This document shows, in pieces, positions 34,345 to 43,913 of a stretch of 64,000 nt of DNA. A program made the position numbers and the translations under genes. The notes under the pieces were generated by a model. That model had not been told where the DNA came from, made no database searches, and worked only from the letters and a program-made list of their open reading frames with translations. The stretch's first letter is position 1. Every line of letters begins with the position of its first letter. Source of the stretch: Rectinema subterraneum (lineage in GTDB: Bacteria; Spirochaetota; Spirochaetia; Treponematales; Rectinemataceae); assembly GCA_009768935.1 (NCBI GenBank), contig WESA01000009.1, positions 1 to 64,000 of the forward strand, given 5' to 3'.

Positions 34345-34352
34345 TCGCTCGA

Positions 34353-36275
34353 TCATGGTTGCACGAGGCATTCATGCCCTCGCCCAATCAAATCGGTGCG
34401 GCCCAGCATTCGCAATGCCTCGCGGACCATCTCGTGGTTCTCGGGCTTGGAAAACTGCAAAAGTGCACGCTGGAGCGCTCGTTCCTTTGTGCCGCGCGGT
34501 ATGTAGACTGATGTGCCGTCGAGGGGATTCATGCGGGTTCTCCACATGGCGGTGGAGAGCGTGCCGGGAGTGGGATAAAAATCTTGGACTTGGTCGGGGA
34601 TGAATCCGAAGCGCTTGAGGTAGAGCGCAAGTTCGAGGGCATCCTCGAGCGTGGCACCGGGATGCCCGGAAATGAAGTAGGGAACGAGGTACTGTTGTTT
34701 GCCGAACTTCTGGTTGAGGCGGGAATATTCTTCGGCGAAGCGGTCGAAGGTCTCGATCGGCGGCTTGCCCATGAGATCGAGCACCCGGTCGGAAACGTGT
34801 TCTGGTGCTACTTTGAGCTGGCCGGAAATATGGTGCTCCACAAGATCGCGGAAAAAACCTCTGTCCCTGTCGAGCATGAGATAATCGAAGCGGATGCCGG
34901 AGCGGATAAATACTTTCTTGATCCCGGGCAGGGAGCGCAGGCGTTTCAAAAGTTCGCGATATTCGCTATGGTCGACTTCGAGGTTGGCGCAGGGGGTTGG
35001 GGCGAGGCAGCGCCGATCGATGCAGGCGCCTTTTTGAGCCATTTTGTCGCATGCCGGGGCGCGAAAGTTGGCGGTGGGACCTCCGACATCGTGGATATAG
35101 CCTTTGAAATCGGGCATTTTTGCAAAGCTTTGGGCTTCGCGCACAATCGAATCGATGCTTCGTGAGGTGACCACGCGGCCCTCATGAAAGGCGAGGGCGC
35201 AAAATGAGCAAGCTCCGAAGCAGCCGCGCGACGAGTTGAGCGAAAACTTGACTTCTGTGAGCGCGGGCACGCCGCCGAATGGGTCATACATAGGGTGCCA
35301 TGCGCGCTGATAAGGCAGTTCGTACACTTTGTCGAGCTCTTCGCGGCTCAATGGGAATTCGGGAGGTTCTTGGATAACGAACCGGTCGCCGCATGGCTCA
35401 ATGAGGCGTTTTGCTGACCATGGGTCGGTGTTGCGGTACTGGATTTTGAATGAACGAGCGAAGGCGCGGCGGCCTTCGTCGGAGTCTGGCTGGATTTCTT
35501 CGAACGCGGGCAGAACCTCTGTCCCCGGCTGCGGGGCCGCCGCAAGAGCCTGCTCGAACTTCGAGGCATGGACTGCCCACACTGTCCCGCGGATACCGCG
35601 CAAATCAACCTCTGTCCCCACAGCGCCCGACGCATGTCCGGTGGAGCTGTCCGCTTTGCTGGCTTGTGCAAGCTTTTCCATCACTTCCAGGATTTGCCGC
35701 TCCGCCATCCCGTAGAGCAAAAGATCGGCCTTTGCGTCGAGCAACACAGAGCGGCGCACAGTATCCGACCAATAATCGTAATGAGCGAGCCTCCGCAAGG
35801 ACGCCTCGATTCCCCCCAAAATGATCGGAACGCCTTTATACGCCTGCCTGCACAAGTTCGAATACACAATTGCAGCCCGGTCAGGTCGCGCATTGACTCG
35901 CCCCAGCTTGCTTTTTCCTATCGTTCCATCGGCCCGCAAGCAGAGCGAGCGATCGCCTTCTGGCGCATATTCATCGTGCGAGCGCGGTTTTTTATTTGCA
36001 GTATAAGAAGATACCATGGAGTCAAGCGCTCCGGCGGTCACCAGAAACGCGAGCCTGGGCTTGCCGAACATCCGAAACACTTCAGGATCATCGGGGTCGG
36101 GCCTGGCGAGTATGGCCACCTGGTAGCCATGAGCCTCGAGCCAGCGTCCTATCAGCGCCGCCCCAAATGAGGGGTGGTCCACATAGGCGTCTCCGCTGAC
36201 TATGACGGCATCGAAGGAGCCGGGAACCAGCCGGCGCCTCTCCATATCTTTGGGCGATGCGACAAGAAAATCCAT
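34353..36275 (-). CDS. ygiQ: YgiQ-family radical SAM protein
   Basis: The 640-residue protein has an N-terminal B12-binding-like domain (ASPKDMERRRLVPGSFDAVIVSGDAYVDHPSFGAALIGRWLE). A radical SAM core has the cluster motif CFGACSFCALAFHEGR (CxxxCxxC). The YgiQ segments GCFGACSF and QVQDFYPTPGTLSTAMW are present. The function of the family is not established. Three dispersed words fall in this gene, two of them within about 95 bases (35514 and 35607), read as GTEV in a region of poor conservation. The gene borders the catabolic island on its right side. Confidence 0.92.
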   Translation of the reverse strand: MDFLVASPKDMERRRLVPGSFDAVIVSGDAYVDHPSFGAALIGRWLEAHGYQVAILARPDPDDPEVFRMFGKPRLAFLVTAGALDSMVSSYTANKKPRSHDEYAPEGDRSLCLRADGTIGKSKLGRVNARPDRAAIVYSNLCRQAYKGVPIILGGIEASLRRLAHYDYWSDTVRRSVLLDAKADLLLYGMAERQILEVMEKLAQASKADSSTGHASGAVGTEVDLRGIRGTVWAVHASKFEQALAAAPQPGTEVLPAFEEIQPDSDEGRRAFARSFKIQYRNTDPWSAKRLIEPCGDRFVIQEPPEFPLSREELDKVYELPYQRAWHPMYDPFGGVPALTEVKFSLNSSRGCFGACSFCALAFHEGRVVTSRSIDSIVREAQSFAKMPDFKGYIHDVGGPTANFRAPACDKMAQKGACIDRRCLAPTPCANLEVDHSEYRELLKRLRSLPGIKKVFIRSGIRFDYLMLDRDRGFFRDLVEHHISGQLKVAPEHVSDRVLDLMGKPPIETFDRFAEEYSRLNQKFGKQQYLVPYFISGHPGATLEDALELALYLKRFGFIPDQVQDFYPTPGTLSTAMWRTRMNPLDGTSVYIPRGTKERALQRALLQFSKPENHEMVREALRMLGRTDLIGRGHECLVQP

Positions 36276-36614
36276 ATATCAGCAGTATAATGAATTGGTA
36301 CCTGTGTGTCTTGGATTGGAGAATGGCGGGTCAAAGGCAATCTGTCATTGGTTCATGGCGCGTCAAAGCCAATCCGCCGCCGACTCTTGGAGGCAAGGCA
36401 CGCGGCTGCCGCCGATTCATGACGGGAAAACGCCCGCCGCCGTCGAGCTTTGGAAAAGCGCCCATTTTTTAAATGCTAAAAAACTACAGTTTTCCGGAAA
36501 TTTTGAAGAGCCGGGTTTTCTTAGTATATTTGTATGTAAGAAATTGCCTTGTGTCCGCCTTTGGCGGAGTCCGCTTTGAGCGGGCTACTATTTCGATTGC
36601 ACTGGAGGAACAGC
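36276..36614. other. Non-coding divergent region between ygiQ and the DUF2892 gene
   Basis: No gene is supported in these 339 bases. They hold a promoter for the rightward gene (36503-36530), a perfect six-base hairpin TCCGCC-TTT-GGCGGA (36554-36568) in its leader, and two similar GTCAAAGSCAATC words near 36330 and 36363. The ygiQ promoter should also lie here, but no clear boxes were seen. Confidence 0.5.
36503..36530 (+). promoter_or_regulatory. Promoter of the DUF2892 gene
   Basis: TTGAAG (36503-36508), a 16-base spacer and TATATT (36525-36530) lie about 85 bases before the ATG at 36615. Confidence 0.5.
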
Positions 36615-36839
36615 ATGACCAAGAACATGGGAAAAACGGATAAAACTATCCGACTCATTGCCGCAATTGTTATTGCAATTTTGATTTTGGTCGGCACATT
36701 ATCCGGCGTCTGGGCGTGGATTTTGGGTATTATCGCGGTGGTCTTTGCAGTGACGAGCGCGATCTCTTTCTGCCCGCTGTATACGATCTTCGGCATCTCG
36801 ACCGCACCAAAGGAAGAAAAGAAAGAAGAGAAGAAATAA
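36615..36839 (+). CDS. DUF2892 (YgaP-like) small membrane protein
   Basis: The 74-residue protein starts at an ATG seven bases after GGAGG. It begins with KNMGKTDKTIRLIAAIVIAILI, which is typical of the DUF2892/YgaP transmembrane domain. Two hydrophobic helices flank a short turn, then SFCPLYTIFGIST with a conserved Cys-Pro. The tail is a charged Lys/Glu run. YgaP itself fuses this domain to a rhodanese; here it stands alone. It is convergent with the LapA gene. Confidence 0.8.
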   Translation: MTKNMGKTDKTIRLIAAIVIAILILVGTLSGVWAWILGIIAVVFAVTSAISFCPLYTIFGISTAPKEEKKEEKK

Positions 36840-36860
36840 GCAAGTCAGAACTTCTTGCTT
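36838..36860. terminator. Bidirectional terminator between convergent small genes
   Basis: AAGCAAG (36838-36844) and CTTGCTT (36854-36860) form a seven-base stem exactly between the two stop codons. T-rich tracts lie on both strands (CTATTTTCC on plus; ATTTCTTCTTTT on minus). Confidence 0.65.
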
Positions 36861-37190
36861 CTATTTTCCTTTATTTTGTTCAGGACTCGGGTTTTCGGCC
36901 TGTGCAGCTTCAGGGGTAGATGATTTTTCGTCTTCCTTTTGCTGCTTTTGGAATTCCCGGGTCTTCTTTTTTTGCACAGAGAGAGCTCGCATTCGCTTCC
37001 AAATCGAAGGGACAAGGATTAACATGCCAATCAGGATGCCTGCTCCTAAGGTGAGGACAAGGACAAGTGACATCGAGGCGGTCGCTGACCATCCAAAAAA
37101 TGCAACAGTAATCGGCGCGCTATTCTGAACCGCAAAGATTACTGCGATGATCACCGCTGCAATCAGAATGATGATATAGACAACTCGCAT
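36861..37190 (-). CDS. LapA-family (DUF1049) membrane protein
   Basis: The 109-residue protein has two membrane helices with the family turn VIFAVQNSAPITVAFFGWSATASMSLVLVL. A C-terminal basic coiled-coil-like tail (WKRMRALSVQKKKTREFQKQQKEDEK) follows. LapA in enterobacteria helps couple lipopolysaccharide synthesis to demand, but in other phyla the role is unproven. The ATG at 37190 follows GGAGG. Confidence 0.8.
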   Translation of the reverse strand: MRVVYIIILIAAVIIAVIFAVQNSAPITVAFFGWSATASMSLVLVLTLGAGILIGMLILVPSIWKRMRALSVQKKKTREFQKQQKEDEKSSTPEAAQAENPSPEQNKGK

Positions 37191-37317
37191 ATTCTAACCT
37201 CCTGCGGAAATTGATATTGCTGTGCTGCGCCAAACGCTGAGCCTCGCCAAACATCGCGCAGCGCTCCAGATACATCGCCCCGCCACCCTATATGCGCCAG
37301 ACTCCCCGTTGCTTGCC

Positions 37318-39171
37318 TTAATCATCATACGACGATATCTCTACCTTTGCAAATTCCCAATGCTCGGGAGCGCGCCACAGACTCGAAATCATGAGCTCTT
37401 TTACAAATATAAGCTCTTTTGGCAGCCTGTCATACAGTTTCATGAACAATTCTTCATGCGAGAGAATTTCGCTCATCCATGCATCTCTTTCCACAGACAT
37501 GAGTTCAGCCCATTTTTCTTCTGAGAATTCCAGTCCGTCCCAGCAGATGTCCTCGTAGCGGGGCATCCAGCCGATGGGACTTTCGACAGCCTTTCCGTGG
37601 TTATTTGCGCGGTCGACAATCCATTTGAGCACGCGAATATTTTCGCCGAAGCCGGGCCAGAGGTAGTTGCCTTCTTTATCTTTGCGGAACCAGTTCACTC
37701 CGAAAATTCGAGGGGGATTGCAGCTCCATCGCCCGAATCTGAGCCAATAATTGAAATAGGAAGCCATGTTATAGCCGCAGAACGGGAGCATGGCAAAGGG
37801 ATCGCGGCGTACATGTCCGACTGCGCTCGTCGAAGCGGCGGTCGTTTCCGAGCCCAGAGTCGCGGCAAGATATACGCCGTAAATCCAGTTGAATGACTGG
37901 TAGACGAGTGGGTACACCGTGCTGCGCCTGCCTCCGAAAATGAATGCCTTTATCGGAACGCCTTCAGGGTTTTCCCATTCAGGGTCGACTGAAGGACACT
38001 GGTAGAGAGGAGCGGTAAAGCGAGCATTGGGGTGAGCCGCAGGCTTTCCGGAGGATGGATCCCAAGGCTTGCCTTGCCAGTCGATGAGGCCTTCGGGCGG
38101 GTTTGGTGTCATGCCTTCCCACCAGACATCGCCGTCTGGGGTGAGCGCTGTGTTGGTGAAGATAGTGTTTGCGCGGATGGTGGCCATTGCATTCGGGTTG
38201 GATTTTGCGGAGGTGCCCGGTGCGACACCGAAAAAGCCTGCTTCCGGATTGATGGCACGAACCTGGCCGTCTTTGCCCGGGCGAATCCATGCGATATCGT
38301 CACCTACGGTAGTCACCTTCCAGCCTTCGAAAGCCTTGGGCGGGATGAGCATGGCAAAATTGGTTTTGCCGCACGCGCTGGGAAATGCTGCAGCCACATA
38401 GGTTTTTTCGTGGTCCGGCGATTCGACGCCGAGAACGAGCATGTGCTCCGCGAGCCAGCCCTGATCGCGCGCAATAACCGACGCGATGCGAAGGGCGAAG
38501 CATTTCTTTCCGAGCAAAGCGTTTCCGCCATATCCTGAGCCATACGACCATATTTCCCGGGTCTCGGGGAAATGGACGATGTATTTGTTTTCCTTGTTGC
38601 ATGGCCAGGGGACATCTTTCTGGCCGACAGCGAGGGGCATGCCCACCGAGTGCATGGCCGGCACAAAATCGCCATTTTCTCCAAGGGCTTCGATAACCTT
38701 GCGCCCCATTCTTGTCATAATGCGCATGTTCGCGACGACATATGCCGAATCGGTGATTTCGACGCCGATGTAGGACATGGGAGAGCCGATTGGCCCCATG
38801 GAGAAGGGGATGACGTACATCGTGCGTCCGCGCATACAGCCGTCAAAAAGAGAGGTGAGGATAGACTTCATTTGTTTTGGGTCCATCCAGTTGTTGGTTG
38901 GACCAGCTTCTACCTTGCGGCGGCTGCAGATAAAGGTGCGGTCCTCGACGCGGGCCACGTCGCTTGGGTCCGAGCGTGCAAGGAAGGAGTTGGGGCGTTT
39001 TTCGGGGTTGAGGGGTATGAAGGTTCCCGAAGCGACGAGCGATTGGCAGATGGTGTTGTATTCTTCTTCGGAGCCGTCGCACCAATAGACAAAATCGGGC
39101 TTGCACAAATCTTTCATGCTGGAAACCCAGGATAATAGACGCGCATGTTTCACATACGAAGGGAATTGCAT
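37318..39171 (-). CDS. pckG: Phosphoenolpyruvate carboxykinase (GTP)
   Basis: The 617-residue enzyme interconverts oxaloacetate plus GTP with PEP, CO2 and GDP. The hyper-reactive Cys and P-loop are in [18 protein letters not shown], with kinase motif 2 in [14 protein letters not shown]-type signatures include [24 protein letters not shown] and [16 protein letters not shown]. The ATG at 39171 ([13 protein letters not shown]) follows AGGAG and fits the family start. A TATAAT sequence lies on the minus strand at 39237-39232. In an anaerobe it may run in either direction to link PEP and C4 acids. Confidence 0.96.
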   Translation of the reverse strand: MQFPSYVKHARLLSWVSSMKDLCKPDFVYWCDGSEEEYNTICQSLVASGTFIPLNPEKRPNSFLARSDPSDVARVEDRTFICSRRKVEAGPTNNWMDPKQMKSILTSLFDGCMRGRTMYVIPFSMGPIGSPMSYIGVEITDSAYVVANMRIMTRMGRKVIEALGENGDFVPAMHSVGMPLAVGQKDVPWPCNKENKYIVHFPETREIWSYGSGYGGNALLGKKCFALRIASVIARDQGWLAEHMLVLGVESPDHEKTYVAAAFPSACGKTNFAMLIPPKAFEGWKVTTVGDDIAWIRPGKDGQVRAINPEAGFFGVAPGTSAKSNPNAMATIRANTIFTNTALTPDGDVWWEGMTPNPPEGLIDWQGKPWDPSSGKPAAHPNARFTAPLYQCPSVDPEWENPEGVPIKAFIFGGRRSTVYPLVYQSFNWIYGVYLAATLGSETTAASTSAVGHVRRDPFAMLPFCGYNMASYFNYWLRFGRWSCNPPRIFGVNWFRKDKEGNYLWPGFGENIRVLKWIVDRANNHGKAVESPIGWMPRYEDICWDGLEFSEEKWAELMSVERDAWMSEILSHEELFMKLYDRLPKELIFVKELMISSLWRAPEHWEFAKVEISSYDD

Positions 39172-39367
39172 ATTTGCTCCTGATAACCTGCTCACAATGA
39201 CCCGTTGTTATGCTGAATCAGCAGATATTGCATTATAAAGCCGTTTTCCGGTTTTGTGGGTAAAAAATATAAGGCGCGGCAGTGCTTTCCGCGGCGGCAT
39301 TTTCTGCAGAACAGCGATGCGGTTCGGCTGGCTTTTCAGCAGAGCAGCAGCAGTCTATGCTGAATGC

Positions 39368-39820
39368 ATGAATATTGAAGGTTTGCATGCTGGTCTGCAG
39401 GCAGGGCCGGCTATTATCGCGGCTCTTATAGTATTCTCGGCGCTGGTGATTGCAGCTGGGGTGCTCGCGTATCGGGCAGGGAGGCAGCGAGGTCTTCTTG
39501 AGGCGGAGTTGAGCGAGGGGGAAAGGATGGATCTCGCGCGCAAGGATGCAATAGAGCGCTCCCGCGCAGTGCTCTCCGGGCAGATTTCGGAACAGATTGC
39601 TCCATGGCTGCCGGATTTTCCGGCCAACCCTTCAGATGCGCGATTTATCGGCAAGCCGGTCGATTTTGTTGCGTTTTGCGGCGCGGACGAGGGAGTTGTG
39701 CGCGAAATTGTTTTCATTGAGGTAAAGACCGGGCGCTCGGCATTGAGTCCGGTCGAGCGCAGTGTGCGCGAAGCGATTACTCAGGGACAGGTAAGGTGGG
39801 TCGAATATCGGCTTGAGTAA
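39368..39820 (+). CDS. COG4741-type predicted nuclease (Holliday junction resolvase-related)
   Basis: The 150-residue protein has one N-terminal membrane helix (AAIIAALIVFSALVIAAGVLAYRAGRQ), a basic/acidic linker, and a nuclease-like core. The core segment is GKPVDFVAFCGADEGVVREIVFIEVKTGRSALSPVERSVREAI. The D-(x)n-E-V-K arrangement (VDF and FIEVKTG) is the active-site pattern of restriction-endonuclease-like folds. Its biological role is unknown. The start at 39368 is chosen because the membrane helix begins soon after it; an in-frame extension to 39254 is less plausible. Confidence 0.75.
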   Translation: MNIEGLHAGLQAGPAIIAALIVFSALVIAAGVLAYRAGRQRGLLEAELSEGERMDLARKDAIERSRAVLSGQISEQIAPWLPDFPANPSDARFIGKPVDFVAFCGADEGVVREIVFIEVKTGRSALSPVERSVREAITQGQVRWVEYRLE

Positions 39821-39935
39821 AGGGTCGCGATGCTCTTTTATCTCGGGCTCGCGGCGTTTTTAGCTCCACGCGAACGCGGTTGCAGCTGCCTGCGCTTTTG
39901 TCTCGGGCGCGCGGCGTTTTTGTTGGAGCGCTGGT

Positions 39936-41609
39936 TCAAGGCTCCATCTGGCGTAAGAAGGCGGAGCCTTTCCTGAACAAAAGAACGCCGAATCCTATCC
40001 CAGCAGCCAAAAAAACAGTGCCATACAAAAGCGCAAAACTGTATTTTTGGAAGGGCAAGCTAGCCGACAGCGCGCCAAGCCCTGCGACCAGCCCCATTGT
40101 ACCCAAAATCACAATAATCGTATTAGGGTTGCGTTTCAGTGCTGACATGGGATTTTCCCACGAAAGGCGAGGCCAGAAGGTGTCAATCACCAAGCCGCAG
40201 ATATTAAGCGTCACTGCCCCAAGAACTGCAAGCACAAGCGCCACAGCAATATCAACCAGACGTATTCCCAGCAAGAGCCCGACCCCGACAACGCCGAATA
40301 CAATACCGAGCGCAGCAAACAGCAGAGCATGCACCAGTTTGGCAGCAATGATATCGCGAGGCTCAAGCGGTAGCGATTTCAGAAAATAGATCGCTTTTGC
40401 ATCGCGCGAAAAGGCGGTGCAGGCAATGCTCGTCGAGCTTGCAAGAAAAACGCCGATCCCCGCGGGGATGAGATAGCCAGCTTGTCCATCCAGCAGGGGA
40501 CGGAGCTGCTGCAGTGCCTGCTGAATCTGCTGACCCTGCGCAATGAGCGAAATAGCTAGGATAACAGGCAGCAATACGATGACAAACGGCCCGTTCAGGA
40601 AATACATCGGCTCGCGGTTCATAAGGTGCAGCTCCCTCTGCACAAGCGAAATAAAAACAGGCCGCGGCGCAAACACAGCCTGTGCCTGCGATCTGCCTAT
40701 TTTCCCTTTCACGGCAGCCAGCTCCCCGAAATTAGCGAGGATTTTGGTGTAGCTCCGTCCGAAAATCGTTGCTGCTGCCGCAGCCAGCGCCGTGCCCAGT
40801 GCAAGATTGGCAAGCGTTGCCGCGAAAGCGGCCGGCATCGATGAATTCCCGATTGCGGTCATTGTCAGCCATGCAGGCGGCCACCAGTTCGCGATATCGG
40901 CAAAATTGAGCTCGTTATCGATCAGCAGCTTGCGAAGCAGAACAGGGTCTTCGATGCGAGCCATCATAGTCTGCAAATACCAATTGAAGCCAAGCGCCAG
41001 CGCAAGCCCGATGAATCCGCCGACATACAGAATTGTGTTCTTCCTTCTGAGCCAGCGGGATGCGCTCACCAGCGGCATGAGCACCGCATAGGAAACCGCA
41101 AGCGGCACGAGCGGCAGCGCCAGCGCATTCAGTAGCATCCACACATAAAAATCAAAAGGCGGGCTATTCTTTATGCCGTACACGCCCGCCGCAATGCTCA
41201 TCACCAGAAAGGCAATCGGCGCTTCAATGGCATAGACTGTCGCCATCCTCGCCGCCAGAAGCTCCGAAGGCTTGAACGGCATCGTGAGGAACAAGGCCTC
41301 GTTCGGCGCGCTCGAGAAAAACGAAAGAGAAGTAATGAAAGCAAAAAGAAATACAAGCACCGAAGCCGTCACCGTGGCATAGATGAGCATGAGCGACTGC
41401 ATGCCAAACGGCGCGAGTGCGTCGTGCATGCCGATATCCATCATCGCGAACATAAAACCGAAGTCTGCAAGCAGTACGACTGCGAGCACAATCCAGCCAA
41501 AAGTCTTGAGCAGCACCTTGGGCGAGGCCAGCTCCTTTTGCGTGGGCAGATGAATCGCAAAGACCGATTTGAGGCTCAGGCTCAAAAGCGAAATGAATGG
41601 GGACCTCAT
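39936..41609 (-). CDS. ABC transporter permease (ABC-2-like exporter subunit)
   Basis: The 557-residue protein has about 12 hydrophobic segments with no periplasmic binding loop. It matches large membrane subunits of exporter-type ABC systems. Its start overlaps the ATPase gene by four bases (41606-41609), so the two form one complex. A dispersed word (40496-40507) is read QQLRPLL in a loop after QQIQQAL. The cargo is unknown. Confidence 0.8.
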   Translation of the reverse strand: MRSPFISLLSLSLKSVFAIHLPTQKELASPKVLLKTFGWIVLAVVLLADFGFMFAMMDIGMHDALAPFGMQSLMLIYATVTASVLVFLFAFITSLSFFSSAPNEALFLTMPFKPSELLAARMATVYAIEAPIAFLVMSIAAGVYGIKNSPPFDFYVWMLLNALALPLVPLAVSYAVLMPLVSASRWLRRKNTILYVGGFIGLALALGFNWYLQTMMARIEDPVLLRKLLIDNELNFADIANWWPPAWLTMTAIGNSSMPAAFAATLANLALGTALAAAAATIFGRSYTKILANFGELAAVKGKIGRSQAQAVFAPRPVFISLVQRELHLMNREPMYFLNGPFVIVLLPVILAISLIAQGQQIQQALQQLRPLLDGQAGYLIPAGIGVFLASSTSIACTAFSRDAKAIYFLKSLPLEPRDIIAAKLVHALLFAALGIVFGVVGVGLLLGIRLVDIAVALVLAVLGAVTLNICGLVIDTFWPRLSWENPMSALKRNPNTIIVILGTMGLVAGLGALSASLPFQKYSFALLYGTVFLAAGIGFGVLLFRKGSAFLRQMEP

Positions 41610-42460
41610 AGTTTGGAGACCTCTTCCGGCACCTGTTCACCTTCCTCGACGAGGGCAAGAAAGAGCGCTTCGAGGCTTTCTTCTCTCTGGTCTGCGCCCT
41701 CTATGTTCACCATGCCTGCCTCACGTGCCGAAAAATTCGGTGCGCCTACAAGTGGCACCTGGCCGGACAGCCTGCCGCGCGATTCGCGAAGCTCGCGCAA
41801 GCCCTCGAGGTCGCCAGTGAATACCAGTTTTCCCTTGTTGATGATTGCAAGTTTGTCGCAAATGCGCTCAGCCACCTCCATGACATGGGTCGAGAAAAAG
41901 ACTGTGCCCCCGCTCGCAGCGTGCGCACGCATGAGTTCCTTGAGCGCGAACGCAGCGTGCGGGTCAAGGCCGACAATCGGCTCGTCGAGGATCCAGTTGT
42001 GGGGTTTGTGGATGAGGCTTGCGATGAGATTGAGCTTCATGCGCATGCCGCGGCTCATGCTGCCGATTGGAGACTTCAGGGCATCAGAGAGCTCGAAGCG
42101 TGCGGCAAGTTCTTCGATGACTGTGATGCGGTCCGAAGCGGAAACACCATAGACATCAGCGACAAAATTCAGATATTCATAGGCTCTAAGCCTGCTAAAA
42201 AGGTCGGGTGTGTCGGGCACAAGGCCAAAGCGCCGCTTTGCTTCCATTGGTTCTTTTGCAAGATCGATGCCGTCTATGAGGACACTGCCTGAGTCTGCTT
42301 CGATGGCGCCGGTCATGATGCGGATTGTTGTTGTTTTGCCAGCGCCGTTCGGTCCCAGAAAGCCGAAGATGGCGCCATCCGGAATGCGTAGAGTCAAAGA
42401 GTCGACAGCTTTGGTGCCGCTTTTTGCGTAGGTTTTTGAAATATTGGTCAGTTCGATCAT
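41606..42460 (-). CDS. ABC transporter ATP-binding protein (exporter type)
   Basis: The 284-residue ATPase has Walker A GPNGAGKTTTIRIM, signature SRGMRMKLNLIASLIH in place of the usual LSGGQ, Walker B NWILDEPIVGLDP, and the switch His in VFFSTHVMEVAE. The LSGGQ-position change (MSRGM) is common in the CcmA/NatA-like exporter group. The ATG at 42460 starts at MIELTNISKTY. An in-frame extension to 42517 lacks similarity. It is coupled to the permease gene downstream. Confidence 0.9.
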   Translation of the reverse strand: MIELTNISKTYAKSGTKAVDSLTLRIPDGAIFGFLGPNGAGKTTTIRIMTGAIEADSGSVLIDGIDLAKEPMEAKRRFGLVPDTPDLFSRLRAYEYLNFVADVYGVSASDRITVIEELAARFELSDALKSPIGSMSRGMRMKLNLIASLIHKPHNWILDEPIVGLDPHAAFALKELMRAHAASGGTVFFSTHVMEVAERICDKLAIINKGKLVFTGDLEGLRELRESRGRLSGQVPLVGAPNFSAREAGMVNIEGADQREESLEALFLALVEEGEQVPEEVSKL

Positions 42461-42609
42461 GAGTTTGCCTGCCTTTTTCTGAGCATTCGCATTGTGCGCG
42501 AATATTGGCGCGCCCATTCGCCCCTCTATTCGCGCGCATTATGTGGGATTCTCAGCGCCTTAATCGTTCCATCTTTATTGAAACATAGTTGGCGGCTATA
42601 CTGCAAGCT

Positions 42610-42993
42610 ATGAAGCATAACACCATGACGACGAGGCAGATTTTCGAACTCATCGATGCTGAGGTGATTCAAGGCGATTTCGATGAGGCGCCTGTGGCGG
42701 GAGTGTATACTTCCGATCTTCTTTCCGATGTGCTCGCGAATGGGAGAAATGCCACGGTGCTTGTAACGATTCAGGCGCATCAGAACACGATTGCCGTTGC
42801 GTCGATTGTAGGGATTTCGCTCATTATCATTTGTAACAGCCGTCCTATTGTGGACAATATGGCCGAAGCGGCTGTGCAAGAGCGCATCGGCGTTGTCAGG
42901 ACCAGCCTGAGCCAGTTCGAGGTATCGGGCAGGCTCTGGCAGGCTTTGCACGCGCAGGGCGAGCCTGATGATTCTCACATTCGATTTTCATAA
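42610..42993 (+). CDS. DRTGG-domain protein
   Basis: The 127-residue protein is a stand-alone DRTGG-type domain (TTRQIFELIDAEVIQGDFDEAPVAGVYTSDLLSDVLANGR, then LVTIQAHQNTIAVASIVGISLIIICNS). It resembles the N-terminal module of HPr kinase-like and phosphotransacetylase-associated proteins. In Firmicutes and Thermotogae such genes lie in [FeFe]-hydrogenase loci beside a PHP-domain gene. Here the PHP gene follows with a 26-base overlap, but no hydrogenase gene is in the window. The start could also be the ATG at 42625. Confidence 0.75.
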   Translation: MKHNTMTTRQIFELIDAEVIQGDFDEAPVAGVYTSDLLSDVLANGRNATVLVTIQAHQNTIAVASIVGISLIIICNSRPIVDNMAEAAVQERIGVVRTSLSQFEVSGRLWQALHAQGEPDDSHIRFS

Positions 42994-43897
42994 CCACTCG
43001 TGCCTCAGCCCCTGCGCAAGCCTCGAGAATTCGCCGTCAGAAATGGCAAAGCGCGCGCGGCAGAAAGGAATCGAGATATTCGCGCTCACTGACCACAATA
43101 GCGCGCTGAACTCAGCGACTTTTGCGATCGCGTGTGCGCGCCAGGGGCTGATTCCTTTTTTCGGTCTGGAAATGAACCCGTTCGAGGAAGCGCATCTTCT
43201 GGCGATTTTCCCGGATCCGCTCGCAGCGCTTGCTTTTAGTGACCAGGTATATCGATACCTGCCGCAATTAGAAATCGACCCCGGTCAGTTCGGCGACCAG
43301 GTTGTAGTCGATCCGAAAGACGAGATTCTCGCAATGCCGGCAGCCTGGTACGGCAATGCATTGCAGGAATCATTTGCATTTTTTGCAGACGCAGCGCACA
43401 ACGCCGAGGCGCTTGTCATTCCCGCGCATGTGGATAGAGCGCAGTTCTCGGTATACAGCCAGCTGGGTTTTCTGCCGCCTGGTGCATATGATGCGGTTGA
43501 AGCAGTCGGTGCGGACCCCGACCCTGTGCTGAGCGGCCGGCATTGTGTGATATCGGATTCCGATGCACATGTGCTGGAGCATGTGGGACGCAGGTCTTCG
43601 GCTGTGGAGATTGCTGACGAAGCGATCGTGAATGAGCTGCGCGCCGGGCTTGCTGCGATGGTAGAACGATGGAAGCAATGGGGACATTCAGAAAATGCGC
43701 AGCATATGAAAAGCGCTGATGGAAGCGATGATATCTGCAAAGCGGGCATTTCGACAGCCATTCCAGGCCTTGCACCACTTGTTTCGTTTTTGGCTGAATG
43801 GTACCCACGCCGCGAATCGCTGGCACTGCTGGAAGCCATGCGCCGCTCTTTTCATGAAAAAAAGGCATGGAGCGTGTATAAGCGGCCGGCTCTATAG
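42968..43897 (+). CDS. PHP-domain metal-dependent phosphoesterase
   Basis: The 309-residue protein has the PHP motifs in order: DFHNHSCLSPCA, ALTDHNSALN, a Glu in GLEMNPFEEAHLL, IPAHVDRAQFS and SDSDAHVLEHVG. These residues bind three metals in trinuclear phosphoesterases such as histidinol phosphatase and YciV-like RNases. The final about 60 residues are an extension beyond the domain. It overlaps the DRTGG gene and should be coexpressed with it. Confidence 0.87.
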   Translation: MILTFDFHNHSCLSPCASLENSPSEMAKRARQKGIEIFALTDHNSALNSATFAIACARQGLIPFFGLEMNPFEEAHLLAIFPDPLAALAFSDQVYRYLPQLEIDPGQFGDQVVVDPKDEILAMPAAWYGNALQESFAFFADAAHNAEALVIPAHVDRAQFSVYSQLGFLPPGAYDAVEAVGADPDPVLSGRHCVISDSDAHVLEHVGRRSSAVEIADEAIVNELRAGLAAMVERWKQWGHSENAQHMKSADGSDDICKAGISTAIPGLAPLVSFLAEWYPRRESLALLEAMRRSFHEKKAWSVYKRPAL

Positions 43898-43913
43898 CAA
43901 AAAAGGCCGTCAG

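Noticed and set aside
34584..35165. A 193-codon frame antisense to ygiQ
   Set aside because: It is opposite the conserved radical SAM core and has no family match.
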